Assembly (NCBI RefSeq): GCF_042743185.1
Contig: NZ_JBHYMS010000008.1
Span: 104,747-168,746 of the forward strand
DNA: 64,000 bases
Source of the DNA: Inquilinus sp042743185
GTDB taxonomy: Bacteria > Pseudomonadota > Alphaproteobacteria > DSM-16000 > Inquilinaceae
Reading direction: 5' to 3'
The position numbers and the translations under genes were made by a program. Shown piece by piece: positions 1 through 7,847 of the stretch. Each line of letters begins with the position of its first letter. The stretch's first letter is position 1. The notes beneath the pieces were generated by a model. It made no database searches. It worked only from the letters and a program-made list of their open reading frames with translations, and was not told the origin of the DNA.

Positions 1-168
1 GCGGGCCGGGTCGAGATCGCCTACGCCTTCGGCGCTGTCCCGGTCGAGCCGGGCTGGGACCGGGTCGAGGCGATCAGCCACGGCCCCGGCGCGCTGGACC
101 TGCGTATCGCCGGCGGCCCGGCCCTGACGCTGCCCTTCGAGGCGGGGCGGATCGGGCTCACATCGTAG
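1..168 (+). CDS. C-terminal fragment of an unidentified protein
   Basis: An open frame enters the window at base 1 and ends at a TAG at 166-168, giving the last 55 residues of a protein whose start lies to the left. The residues alternate hydrophobic and polar in a way that suggests a beta-rich C-terminal domain, but no family motif is recognisable and no function is proposed. The stop codon lies inside the first three bases of the palindromic repeat that starts at 165, so the natural end of this gene may have been altered by arrival of that repeat. Codon use (G or C at most third positions) matches the neighbouring genes. Confidence 0.55.
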   Translation, partial: AGRVEIAYAFGAVPVEPGWDRVEAISHGPGALDLRIAGGPALTLPFEAGRIGLTS

Positions 169-244
169 GTTGGGTTCGCTTCGGCGAACCCAACACTGGT
201 TCGGGCTGCACGATGTTGGGTTCGCGGCCGCGAACCCAACCTAC
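165..244. repeat. Dispersed double-hairpin repeat, copy 1
   Basis: This 80-bp element begins GTAGGTTGGGTTCGC and ends with the reverse complement GCGAACCCAACCTAC. Inside are two shorter hairpins built from the same TTGGGTTCGC unit, separated by about 20 bp of less conserved sequence. Related copies lie at 11945-12025 and 37536-37621. All three sit between genes. Copy 1 overlaps the stop codon of the upstream partial gene. It is a REP-like intergenic repeat; its mobility and function are unknown. Confidence 0.85.
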
Positions 245-357
245 TTTTCCGCAGTGTGGAACGATAGCCGGCCGCTCGCTTGCGATTCGCTCTTGAACCG
301 CGGCCGGTCCTCGCCTTCGATGGGCCGCCTGCAGCCGCATCCAGAAAGAAGGGCTTC

Positions 358-1602
358 ATGTCCGCGTCCGATCGCGCCGTCCTCGAGGCCCTGTTCCAGG
401 CCGCGCTCAGCGCCGCCTATCCGGAGACGCGGATGCAGCACCTGCTGCCGCAGCCTTCGCAGGGCTGCACCATCGTGCTCGGCGCCGGCAAGGGCGCGGC
501 GCGGATGGCCCGGGCCTTCGAGACGCTGTGGCCGCATCCCTGCGAAGGCCTGGTCGTCACCCGCTACGGCCACGGCACGCCGACCGAGCGGATCGAGGTG
601 GTCGAGGCCGCGCATCCGGTGCCGGACGCCGCCGGCAGCGCCGCCGCCCGGCGCATCCTCGACCTCGCCCGCGCCGCCGGGCCGGACGACCTGGTGGTCT
701 GCCTGATCTCGGGCGGCGCCTCGGCCCTGCTGTCGCTGCCGGCCGACGGGCTGGCCCTGGCCGACAAGCAGGCGGTGAACAAGGCGCTGCTGCGCTCCGG
801 TGCGCCGATCCAGGAGATGAACGCGGTGCGCAAGGCGATGTCCGCGATCAAGGGCGGGCGCCTGGCCGCCGCCGCGGCGCCGGCGCGGGTCGTCACCTAT
901 CTGATCTCCGACGTGCCGGGCGACGAGCCGGGCGTGATCGGCTCCGGCCCCACCGTCGCCGGCGGCGCCGACCCGGAGACGGCGCTGGCGATCCTGCGCC
1001 GCTACGAGATCTCCGTCCCGCCCGCGGTCGAGCGGGCGATCCGCGCCAACGCCGCGCCGGCCGAGCTGCCGGCTGCCGATCTGCACATGCTGGCGACGCC
1101 GCAGATGGCGCTGGAGGCGGCGGCGGCGAAGGCGCGGGAACTGGGCCTGACCCCGGTGATCCTGGGCGACGCGCTGGAGGGCGAGGCGCGCGAGGTCGGC
1201 CGGGTCCTGGCCGGCATCGCCGAGCAGGCGCTGCGGCACGGCCAGCCGGCGGCGCGGCCCTGCGTGCTCCTGTCCGGCGGCGAGACCACGGTGACGGTGA
1301 GAGGGCAGGGCCGCGGCGGCCGCAATGTCGAGTTCCTGCTGGCCCTGGCGATCCAGCTGCAGGGCCGGCCCGGCATTTCCGCCATCGCCTGCGACACCGA
1401 TGGCATCGACGGGTCGGAGGACAATGCCGGCGCCTGGGCCGATGCCGGGACGCTGGCGCAGGGCAGGGCGCAGGGGCTCGCGGCAGCCGAGTTCCTGGCG
1501 AACAACGACGCCTACAGCTATTTCGCGGCGCTCGACCGGCTGGTGGTGACCGGGCCGACCCTGACCAACGTCAACGACTTCCGCGCCATCCTGGTGCGGT
1601 AG
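358..1602 (+). CDS. gckA: Glycerate 2-kinase (DUF4147/MOFRL family)
   Basis: The 414-residue protein belongs to the GckA/TtuD family, which phosphorylates D-glycerate to 2-phosphoglycerate and is often mis-named hydroxypyruvate reductase. Visible features are the N-terminal GAGKGAARMA loop near residue 42, SGGASALLSLP near residue 118, and the C-terminal MOFRL domain with LLSGGETTVTV near 305, GGRNVE near 319 and DTDGIDG near 347. Length is usual for the family. The ATG at 358 is preceded by AGAAAG and matches the usual N-terminus; an upstream in-frame ATG at 280 would add 26 residues with no family resemblance. The gene stands alone on the plus strand after the repeat. It could feed glycerate or tartronate-type intermediates into glycolysis, but no partner enzyme is adjacent, so its pathway here is not settled. 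Confidence 0.88.
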   Translation: MSASDRAVLEALFQAALSAAYPETRMQHLLPQPSQGCTIVLGAGKGAARMARAFETLWPHPCEGLVVTRYGHGTPTERIEVVEAAHPVPDAAGSAAARRILDLARAAGPDDLVVCLISGGASALLSLPADGLALADKQAVNKALLRSGAPIQEMNAVRKAMSAIKGGRLAAAAAPARVVTYLISDVPGDEPGVIGSGPTVAGGADPETALAILRRYEISVPPAVERAIRANAAPAELPAADLHMLATPQMALEAAAAKARELGLTPVILGDALEGEAREVGRVLAGIAEQALRHGQPAARPCVLLSGGETTVTVRGQGRGGRNVEFLLALAIQLQGRPGISAIACDTDGIDGSEDNAGAWADAGTLAQGRAQGLAAAEFLANNDAYSYFAALDRLVVTGPTLTNVNDFRAILVR

Positions 1603-1608
1603 CGCCGG

Positions 1609-1628
1609 CGTGCGGTCCGGGCCGCACG
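1609..1628 (+). terminator. Short GC hairpin after the glycerate kinase
   Basis: A 7-bp perfect stem (CGTGCGG/CCGCACG) with a 6-base loop starts six bases after the stop codon. No T-run follows, so it is at best a weak or Rho-assisted terminator. Confidence 0.3.
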
Positions 1629-1672
1629 GTCGTTTACGAGGCGCCGCGAGGCCGGCGTGTGAACCGGCGTCC

Positions 1673-1701
1673 ATTATCCATATCATTCCCGTTCGTATAA
1701 T
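1673..1701 (+). promoter_or_regulatory. Possible sigma-70 promoter for the first RTX gene
   Basis: TATAAT at 1696-1701 is a perfect -10 hexamer in an unusually AT-rich patch, with a poor -35 (ATTATC) 17 bp upstream. It lies about 85 bp before the RTX start codon. The -10 is convincing but the -35 is not. Confidence 0.3.
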
Positions 1702-1784
1702 TTTGTTCTCCTCCTCACCTTCCGATGGCGCTTTTCCGATAAGGCCCGTCATCGGCAACGGATTCGATGGGGAGGTTTTCCGTC

Positions 1785-4439
1785 ATGACCGTCAACGCCA
1801 GCTCGCTCACCCGGATCTCGGTCGACAGCAGCGGCACCAGCGCCAACAACATCGCCACCGGCGGCGTGATGTCGGCCGATGGCCGCTATGTCGTGTTCCA
1901 GAGCACCGCGACCAACCTGGTCGGCGGTGACGCCAACGGCGTCTTCGACGTCTTCCTGCGCGACACGCTGACCGGCACGACCACGTTGATCTCCACGGCG
2001 ACCGGCGGGACGCAGGGCAACAACGTCTCCAGCGTTGCCGCGATCACCGATGACGGCCGCTACGTGTTCTTCAACAGCAGCGCGACCAACCTGGTCGGCG
2101 GCGACACCAATGCCGGTCTCGACGTCTTCATGCGGGATACGCTGACCGGCGTCACCACCCGGGTCTCGACCACCTCCGCCGGCGGCGAGGCCAACGGCGC
2201 GTCGCAGAATGTCGACGTCACCGGCAACGGCGCCTTCATCGGCTTCCAGAGCACCGCGACCAATCTGGTCGCCGGCGACAGCAACGGCTTCAGCGACGCC
2301 TTCGTCAAGAACCTGTCGACCGGCGCCGTCACCCGCATCTCGGTGGCGGATGACGAGTCGCAAGGCAACGGCAACTCCCTGGTCACCCGCCTGTCCGACG
2401 ACGGCAACCGGGCCTCCTTCGTCAGCACCGCCAGCAACCTGACGGCGAACGACAGCAACGGCGCCGTCACCGACGTCTTCGTCCGCGACATCGGCGCCGG
2501 CACCACCACCCTGGTCTCGGTCTCGACCGGCGGCGGGTCGGGGGACGGCCAGTCCTCCGGCGCCTCGATCTCCGGCAACGGCCGCTACGTCGTGTTCCAG
2601 AGCGACGCCACCAATCTGGTCGCCGGCGACAGCAACGGCGCCACCGACATCTTCGTCCGCGACCTGCAGACCAACACCACCACCCGGGTCTCCACCGCCG
2701 GCGACGGCAGCCAGGCCAACGACCTGTCGATCCAGGCCGTGATCTCGGCCGACGGCCGGTATGTCGTCTTCCTCAGCAACGCCAGCAACCTGGTGCAGGG
2801 CGACACCAACGGCCTCCGCGACATCTTCCTGAAGGACATGGTGACCGGCACGGTGACGCGCCTGTCCGTCGCCGCCGACGGGTCGCAGTTGAACGACCTT
2901 TCGAACACGCCCTCGATCTCGGCCGACGGGCGCACCGTCACCTTCCAGACCCAGGCCACCAACACCGGCGTGGGCGCTGAAGGCAACGGCACCGGCTTCG
3001 ACGTGTTCCGCATCTCGCTCGTCGCCTCGGCCGGGGCCGACCGGATGCTCGGTTCCGACGGCAACGACACGATCGACGGGCTGGCCGGCGACGACATCCT
3101 TCTCGGCGGCTTCGGCAACGACGTGCTCACCGGGGGCGCCGGGGCGGACCAGATCTCCGGCGCCGACGGTACCGATACCGCCAGCTACGCGGCCTCGGCG
3201 GCCGGGGTGGTCGTCGATCTCGTCGTGGGAACCGGCACCGGCGGCGACGCCCAGGGCGACACGCTGTCCGGGATCGAGAACCTCACCGGCTCCGCCCACG
3301 CGGACCGCCTGTACGGCAACGGCAGCGCCAATTCGCTGGTCGGCGGGGCCGGCGACGATCAGCTTCGCGGCGGGGCCGGCGCCGACATCCTCAACGGCGG
3401 CGACGGCTCGGACTTCGCCAACTACCAGGGCTCGGCCGCCGGGGTCGTGGTCAACCTGCTGGCGGACAGCGCCTCGGGCGGCGACGCCCAGGGCGACCAG
3501 CTCGACAGCATCGAGAACCTGTACGGGTCGAGCCACGACGACCAGCTGACCGGTGACAACGCCCGCAACATCCTCGGCGGCGAGCTCGGCAACGACACGC
3601 TCGCCGGCAATGGCGGCGACGACGTGCTCTCGGGCGAGGCCGGGAACGACACCCTCGACGGCGGCGACGGCAACGACCGGCTCGTCGGCGGGGCGGGCGC
3701 CGACATCATCCATGGCGGCATCGGCAACGACTCGGTCGATGCCGGCAGCGAGAACGACCAGGTCTTCGGCGACGCCGGCGACGATGTTCTCCTGGGCGGC
3801 ACCGGCGACGACCAGCTCGACGGCGGCGCCGGCAACGATCTTCTCGAAGGGGCCGGCGGGGCGGATGTTCTGACCGGCGGCGCCGGCATCGACACGGTGA
3901 GCTATGCCGGCTCCTCCGCCGGGGTGACGGTGGACCTGGCCACCGGCGCGGCCTCGGGCGGCGACGCCGCGGGCGACAGCTTCTCCGGGATCGAGCAGCT
4001 GCTGGGCTCGGCGTCCAATGATGTGCTGACCGGCGACGTCGGGGCCAACACCCTGTGGGGCATGGCCGGCGACGACGTGCTCACCGGCGGTGCCGGGGCC
4101 GATGTGCTGAAGGGCGGGGCCGGCAACGACCGCTTCGTCTACACGGCGATCGGCGACAGCACCGTGGCGGCAGCCGGCCGGGACGTGATCTCGAACTTCG
4201 CGGCCGGCGACAAGATCGACCTGTCCGGCATCGACGCGGACGGCAGCAGCGGCAACGGCGACACCGCCTTTACCTTCGGCACCGGCAACTTCACCGGAGT
4301 GGCGGGACAACTGCGGGTCGTCGATTTCGGCGACGGCCGCCAGGGCGTCTATCTCGACGTCGACGGCGACAAGACCCAGGATTCGATCATCACCGTCTAT
4401 TCCGACCACGCCCTCACCGCGTCGGATTTCGTGCTCTGA
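1785..4439 (+). CDS. Secreted RTX calcium-binding protein with N-terminal seven-repeat propeller
   Basis: The 884-residue protein has two parts. Residues 1 to about 415 contain seven repeats of about 50 residues, each with a core like SADGRYVVFQS, then ATNLVGGDxNG and DVFxRD; this is a PD40/TolB-like pattern and seven copies fit a seven-bladed beta-propeller. From about residue 420 come many GGxGxDxLxG nonapeptides (hemolysin-type calcium-binding RTX repeats), then a serralysin-type C-terminal region ending in DFVL, the usual type I secretion signal. No N-terminal signal peptide is present, which agrees with type I export. GGGGAGG lies about ten bases before the ATG at 1785; an in-frame ATG at 1767 lacks this. 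No ABC/membrane-fusion exporter genes are in the window. The substrate or adhesive role is unknown. The neighbour at 4602 shares its C-terminal region. Confidence 0.85.
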   Translation: MTVNASSLTRISVDSSGTSANNIATGGVMSADGRYVVFQSTATNLVGGDANGVFDVFLRDTLTGTTTLISTATGGTQGNNVSSVAAITDDGRYVFFNSSATNLVGGDTNAGLDVFMRDTLTGVTTRVSTTSAGGEANGASQNVDVTGNGAFIGFQSTATNLVAGDSNGFSDAFVKNLSTGAVTRISVADDESQGNGNSLVTRLSDDGNRASFVSTASNLTANDSNGAVTDVFVRDIGAGTTTLVSVSTGGGSGDGQSSGASISGNGRYVVFQSDATNLVAGDSNGATDIFVRDLQTNTTTRVSTAGDGSQANDLSIQAVISADGRYVVFLSNASNLVQGDTNGLRDIFLKDMVTGTVTRLSVAADGSQLNDLSNTPSISADGRTVTFQTQATNTGVGAEGNGTGFDVFRISLVASAGADRMLGSDGNDTIDGLAGDDILLGGFGNDVLTGGAGADQISGADGTDTASYAASAAGVVVDLVVGTGTGGDAQGDTLSGIENLTGSAHADRLYGNGSANSLVGGAGDDQLRGGAGADILNGGDGSDFANYQGSAAGVVVNLLADSASGGDAQGDQLDSIENLYGSSHDDQLTGDNARNILGGELGNDTLAGNGGDDVLSGEAGNDTLDGGDGNDRLVGGAGADIIHGGIGNDSVDAGSENDQVFGDAGDDVLLGGTGDDQLDGGAGNDLLEGAGGADVLTGGAGIDTVSYAGSSAGVTVDLATGAASGGDAAGDSFSGIEQLLGSASNDVLTGDVGANTLWGMAGDDVLTGGAGADVLKGGAGNDRFVYTAIGDSTVAAAGRDVISNFAAGDKIDLSGIDADGSSGNGDTAFTFGTGNFTGVAGQLRVVDFGDGRQGVYLDVDGDKTQDSIITVYSDHALTASDFVL

Positions 4440-4445
4440 GTCCCA

Positions 4446-4476
4446 GGGAGGCGCCGCCGGCCGAGCGGCGCCTCCC
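4446..4476 (+). terminator. Strong stem-loop after the first RTX gene
   Basis: A perfect 12-bp stem (GGGAGGCGCCGC and its complement) with a 7-base loop begins seven bases after the stop codon. It is followed by TCCCCG rather than a T-run, so it is either an imperfect terminator or an mRNA-stabilising hairpin between the two RTX genes. Confidence 0.5.
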
Positions 4477-4601
4477 TCCCCGTGATGCCCGAATCCGGCG
4501 ATCTCCCAGCGTGATGCTTCCCGGCCGCGCCTCGAAGCGAAACGGGTGCATCCGTGCGGCCGAACAGTATCCGGGCCACCATGGGAAAGGGGAGATTCGC
4601 C

Positions 4602-5813
4602 ATGACCACCACCTTCACCGCGATCCTCGACTCCAGCCAGGAGATCGGGACGGGCAGCACCGAGACCGCGACCGGCACGGCCACGCTCTCGCTGAACACC
4701 GCCGGCACGGCCCTGACCTATTCGGTCACGGTCTCCGCCGGCATCGATTTCGGCGAGCTGATCGACGGCACTCCACGGACCGCGGATCCGCTCGACGACG
4801 CCGTCCTGATGCACATCCACGCCGCGGCGCGCGGCGTCAATGGCGGGGTCGTGTTCGACATCCTGCCGCTGGGCATGACCGACGATGACGACGACCTGCA
4901 GATCGTGGAGAACCCCGACGGCTCGGTCACCATCAGCGGCGTCTGGGAGACCACCGACAGCGATCCGCTGCCGGCCGGCATGGTCACCGCGCTGCAGGCC
5001 GGGACCGGGCCGAACGACGCCTCCTTCTACTTCAACATCCACACCGCCCAGTTCGGCGGCGGCGCGATCCGTGGGCAACTGGTCACCCGTGCCGGCGAGA
5101 ACGCCGACAGCTTTGTCGGCACCGGTGCGGCCGACGTCATCGACGGCTTCGGCGGCGACGACAAGCTGCGCGGGGGCGGCGGGGCCGACAGCCTGACCGG
5201 CGGGGCCGGCAACGACCTGCTGGTCGGTGGGGCCGGCGGCGACACCCTCGCCGGCGGCGCCGGTATCGACACCGCGTATTATACCGGCAGCGCGGCCGGG
5301 GTGACGGTCGATCTCGGCGCCGGCACGGCCTCGGGCGGCCATGCGACCGGCGACGGCCTGAGCGGCATCGAGCAGCTCTTCGGATCGGGCCTCGCCGACC
5401 GGCTGACCGGCAATGCCGGAGCCAACGGGCTGTGGGGCGACGGCGGCAACGACCTGCTGGCCGGGGGCGCGGGGGCCGATACCCTGAAAGGCGGCGCCGG
5501 CGCCGACACCTTCGCCTACGCCAGCACGGCCGACAGCACGGTGACGGCCGCGGGTCGCGACACGATCAACGACTTCACCGCCGGCGACAGGATCGACCTG
5601 TCGGCGATCGACGCCAACGGCGCCGGGGCGGGCGACGCGGCCTTCACCTTCGGCACCGGCGGTTTCACCGGCGTCGCAGGCCAGCTGCGGGTGGTGGCCT
5701 TCCCCAACGGCTACCAGGGCGTCTATCTCGACACCAACGGCGACAAGAACCCGGATTCCATCATCGTCGTCCTCTCCGACCACACCCTGGCGGCAGGCGA
5801 CTTCGTGCTGTAG
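4602..5813 (+). CDS. Secreted RTX protein with N-terminal CHRD domain
   Basis: This 403-residue protein starts with a CHRD-type domain (about residues 1-165), recognisable from the opening TTTFTAILDSSQE, the MHIHAAARGVNG segment and the closing FYFNIHTAQFGGGAIRGQL. RTX nonapeptides (GGxGxDxLxGG) follow at about 175-300, then a C-terminal region closely matching that of the preceding gene, including AGQLRVV, GVYLD and the terminal DFVL. CHRD domains occur in chordin and in uncharacterised bacterial secreted proteins; their ligand is not known. The ATG at 4602 has AGGGGAG eight bases upstream. It is probably co-expressed with the first RTX gene and exported by the same, unlinked, type I system. 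Calcium should be needed for folding outside the cell. The function is otherwise unknown. Confidence 0.85.
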   Translation: MTTTFTAILDSSQEIGTGSTETATGTATLSLNTAGTALTYSVTVSAGIDFGELIDGTPRTADPLDDAVLMHIHAAARGVNGGVVFDILPLGMTDDDDDLQIVENPDGSVTISGVWETTDSDPLPAGMVTALQAGTGPNDASFYFNIHTAQFGGGAIRGQLVTRAGENADSFVGTGAADVIDGFGGDDKLRGGGGADSLTGGAGNDLLVGGAGGDTLAGGAGIDTAYYTGSAAGVTVDLGAGTASGGHATGDGLSGIEQLFGSGLADRLTGNAGANGLWGDGGNDLLAGGAGADTLKGGAGADTFAYASTADSTVTAAGRDTINDFTAGDRIDLSAIDANGAGAGDAAFTFGTGGFTGVAGQLRVVAFPNGYQGVYLDTNGDKNPDSIIVVLSDHTLAAGDFVL

Positions 5814-5970
5814 CCCGGCGGCAGGGCGTGGGATCAGTCGAGTCCGATCCGCCTCGCGGCGTCCCGAAAAACGCGCTGGTCCTCGGGGGCGAACTGCATG
5901 ACCGCGAGGAAATCGGCGCCGTGGTCGTGCCCAGCGAGTACCTCGAGGTCGTCGTCACCAGGGCGTGAGA
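5814..5970. other. Short coding-like spacer of uncertain status
   Basis: This 157-bp gap separates the convergent RTX and hydrolase genes. Both strands show stop-free, GC3-rich frames through most of it. On the plus strand a GTG at 5828 opens a 46-codon frame ending at 5968. On the minus strand a frame ends with AARRIGLD but has no nearby start. It may be a gene remnant or chance. No family is recognised. Confidence 0.25.
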
Positions 5971-6738
5971 TCAGCCCCGCGGCGCATCCCCCAGGAACGC
6001 GGCGATGGCGAGGCCCAGCTCGGGCTTCGCCACCGCGCTCATATGATTGCCGGGGATTTCGGCGTGGCGGCCCTGCAGCAGGGCGGCGGCGAGATCCGCG
6101 GCCGAGCCGTTGTCGTCGTCCTCGGCGCCGGCCACCACCAGGGTCGGCACCGCGATCCGCGCCAGCGCCTCGCGCGGCGTGTCGACCGAGGTGCCGAGGA
6201 CCTGCAGCAGCGCCTCCGGGTCGCCGCCGACGGTCTTCAGGAAGGCCTCGGCCATCCATTCCGGCGTGCCGCGCTGGAAGCTGCCGAGGCTGGTCAGGAT
6301 GCGGCGGAAATAGGCGTTGCGCCCGCCGGCGCTGACGATGCCGTCGAGACCCATCCCGGCCACGATCGCCCGCCCCGGCGCGGCGCCGCGCAGCAGCATC
6401 CGCACCACCGTCCGCCCGCCCAGCGAATAGCCGCCGAGATCGTAGTCGGCGAGGCCGAGCTGCTCGACCAGCGCCAGCCCGTCATCGGCCAGGATGTCGG
6501 GCGGATAGGCGGCGGGGTCATGCGGCCTGGCGCTGTCGCCATGGCCGCGCAGGTCCGGCATGACCACGCGATAGCCCCGCGCCGCGATCGCCTCGGCATG
6601 GCCGTAGCGCAACCAGTTCACCGTCGCGGTCGAGAAGAAGCCGTGGATCAGGACGAGCGGCCGGCCGGTGCCGAGCTCGCGATAGGCGAGGGCGACGCCG
6701 TCGCGGCCCTGGAACTGACGGGCGGGAAGGTCGGTCAT
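5971..6738 (-). CDS. Alpha/beta-hydrolase
   Basis: The 255-residue protein has the alpha/beta-hydrolase plan: LVLIHGFF (oxyanion-hole region) near residue 28, PDLRGHGDS near 60, the nucleophile elbow GYSLGG near 100, an acidic residue in VVAGAEDDD near 210, and the catalytic histidine in IPGNHMS near 232. No signal peptide is seen, so it is probably cytosolic. Substrate cannot be inferred; esters and lactones are typical for the family. AAGGACA precedes the ATG at 6738, whereas a longer frame to 6963 has no family similarity. It is 23 bp downstream of a GNAT gene on the same strand and probably co-transcribed with it. Confidence 0.85.
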   Translation of the reverse strand: MTDLPARQFQGRDGVALAYRELGTGRPLVLIHGFFSTATVNWLRYGHAEAIAARGYRVVMPDLRGHGDSARPHDPAAYPPDILADDGLALVEQLGLADYDLGGYSLGGRTVVRMLLRGAAPGRAIVAGMGLDGIVSAGGRNAYFRRILTSLGSFQRGTPEWMAEAFLKTVGGDPEALLQVLGTSVDTPREALARIAVPTLVVAGAEDDDNGSAADLAAALLQGRHAEIPGNHMSAVAKPELGLAIAAFLGDAPRG

Positions 6739-6761
6739 GCCGGTTGTCCTTGTCTGCGGGG

Positions 6762-7181
6762 TCAGCGTTCGCGCTTGTACGAGAAGGCGTCGGCGATCCG
6801 CGTCATCCCCGCCCGCTCGTAGAAGCCGACCGCCTCCGGCACCGAGGCCAGATACAGGCTGACCTGCGGCCCGAGCTGGCGTCGCGCTTCGTCCAGCAGC
6901 CCCTTGCCGACGCCGAGTCCCTGGGCCGAGGAGGAGACGGCGAGGTCGGAGAGATAGCAGCACCAGACCGAATCGGTGACGCCGCGCCCGACCCCGACCA
7001 GCGGCCGTCCGGGCCGGTCCAGCCGGGCGGTCACGATCAGGTTGGCGCCCTCGATCATGGCCTGCAGCCGCGGCGTGTCGTCGACCGGGCGGATGCGGCC
7101 GAGGCCGGATTCGACCAGTACGCGCCGGAACTCGACCGCGTCCAGGTCCTGCTCACGGCCGTAGAGGATGCGTTCGCTCAT
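6762..7181 (-). CDS. GNAT-family N-acetyltransferase
   Basis: The 139-residue protein is a compact GNAT enzyme. The acetyl-CoA loop is seen as LAVSSSAQGLGVGKGLL, a variant of the V-x-x-x-x-Q/R-x-x-G-x-G/A motif, followed by LYLASVPEAVGFYERAGM, the usual C-terminal motif B with FYxxxGM. Acceptor substrate is unknown. The gene is divergent from another GNAT gene at 7278, with 96 bp between the starts, and lies upstream of the hydrolase. Lengths and domain order are normal. Confidence 0.85.
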   Translation of the reverse strand: MSERILYGREQDLDAVEFRRVLVESGLGRIRPVDDTPRLQAMIEGANLIVTARLDRPGRPLVGVGRGVTDSVWCCYLSDLAVSSSAQGLGVGKGLLDEARRQLGPQVSLYLASVPEAVGFYERAGMTRIADAFSYKRER

Positions 7182-7277
7182 GGCCGGGAGACTGCACCAT
7201 CCCGGGCGGATTCGGAACGGTTTCCGGAGCCGGAGCGGTCGCCCGGGTGTTGATCGGAAGCAAGCGGGAGAACCGGC

Positions 7278-7844
7278 ATGAGCTTCGCCATCCATCCGCT
7301 GACGCCGGAGCTGTGGCCGGCGCTGGAGGACCTGTTCGGCCCGATGGGGGCGGTCAATGGCTGCTGGTGCATGCATGGCCGAATCGGCGCCGCCTATCGC
7401 CGCCGGCCGCGGGACGAGAACAAGGCCGATTTCCGCGCGGTGGTGCAGCAGGGGCCGCCGCCCGGCCTGCTCGCCTTCGCCGACGGCGGCCTGGCGGTCG
7501 GCTGGTGCCAGCTCACCCCCCGCGCGGCGCTGCCGGAGCTGGACCGCAACTGGCGGCTCAGGCGTGTCGACGACCTGCCGGTCTGGGCGCTGTCCTGCCT
7601 CTATGTCCGCAAGGGCTGGCGCCGGCGCGGCGTCAGCGCCGCGCTGATCGAGGGGGCGCTGCGGGCGGCGAAGCGGGCGGGCGCTCCGGCGCTCGAGGCC
7701 TATCCCTTCGACGCCGCGGTGTCGCCCAGCGCGTCGGGCTGCGGCTACGCCTCGACCTTCGCCCGCCTCGGCTTCCGCATCGTCGCCCGCCGCATCCCCG
7801 CCCGGCCGGTCATGCGGCACGACCTGGCGGGGATCGGGGGCTGA
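7278..7844 (+). CDS. GNAT-family N-acetyltransferase
   Basis: This 188-residue protein has a GNAT core with LSCLYVRKGWRRRGVSAALI near residues 110-130; the RRxG loop binds the CoA pyrophosphate. A cysteine-rich N-terminal segment, NGCWCMHGRIG near residue 28, and WCQLTPR near residue 75 fit the subfamily annotated only as GNAT acetyltransferase. The acceptor is unknown. It is transcribed away from the GNAT gene at 6762-7181 and converges with the SDR gene, from which it is separated by three bases. Confidence 0.8.
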   Translation: MSFAIHPLTPELWPALEDLFGPMGAVNGCWCMHGRIGAAYRRRPRDENKADFRAVVQQGPPPGLLAFADGGLAVGWCQLTPRAALPELDRNWRLRRVDDLPVWALSCLYVRKGWRRRGVSAALIEGALRAAKRAGAPALEAYPFDAAVSPSASGCGYASTFARLGFRIVARRIPARPVMRHDLAGIGG

Positions 7845-7847
7845 GCC

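Noticed and set aside
3050..5500. Direct DNA repeats that might be read as a CRISPR or tandem-repeat array
   Set aside because: The periodicity is that of the GGxGxD nonapeptide codons of the RTX genes. There are no regular identical repeats with unique spacers.
1749..5783. A 1344-codon minus-strand frame antisense to both RTX genes
   Set aside because: The translation is a V/G/A/D-rich mirror of the RTX repeats, spans two separate genes, and has no ribosome-binding site or domain.
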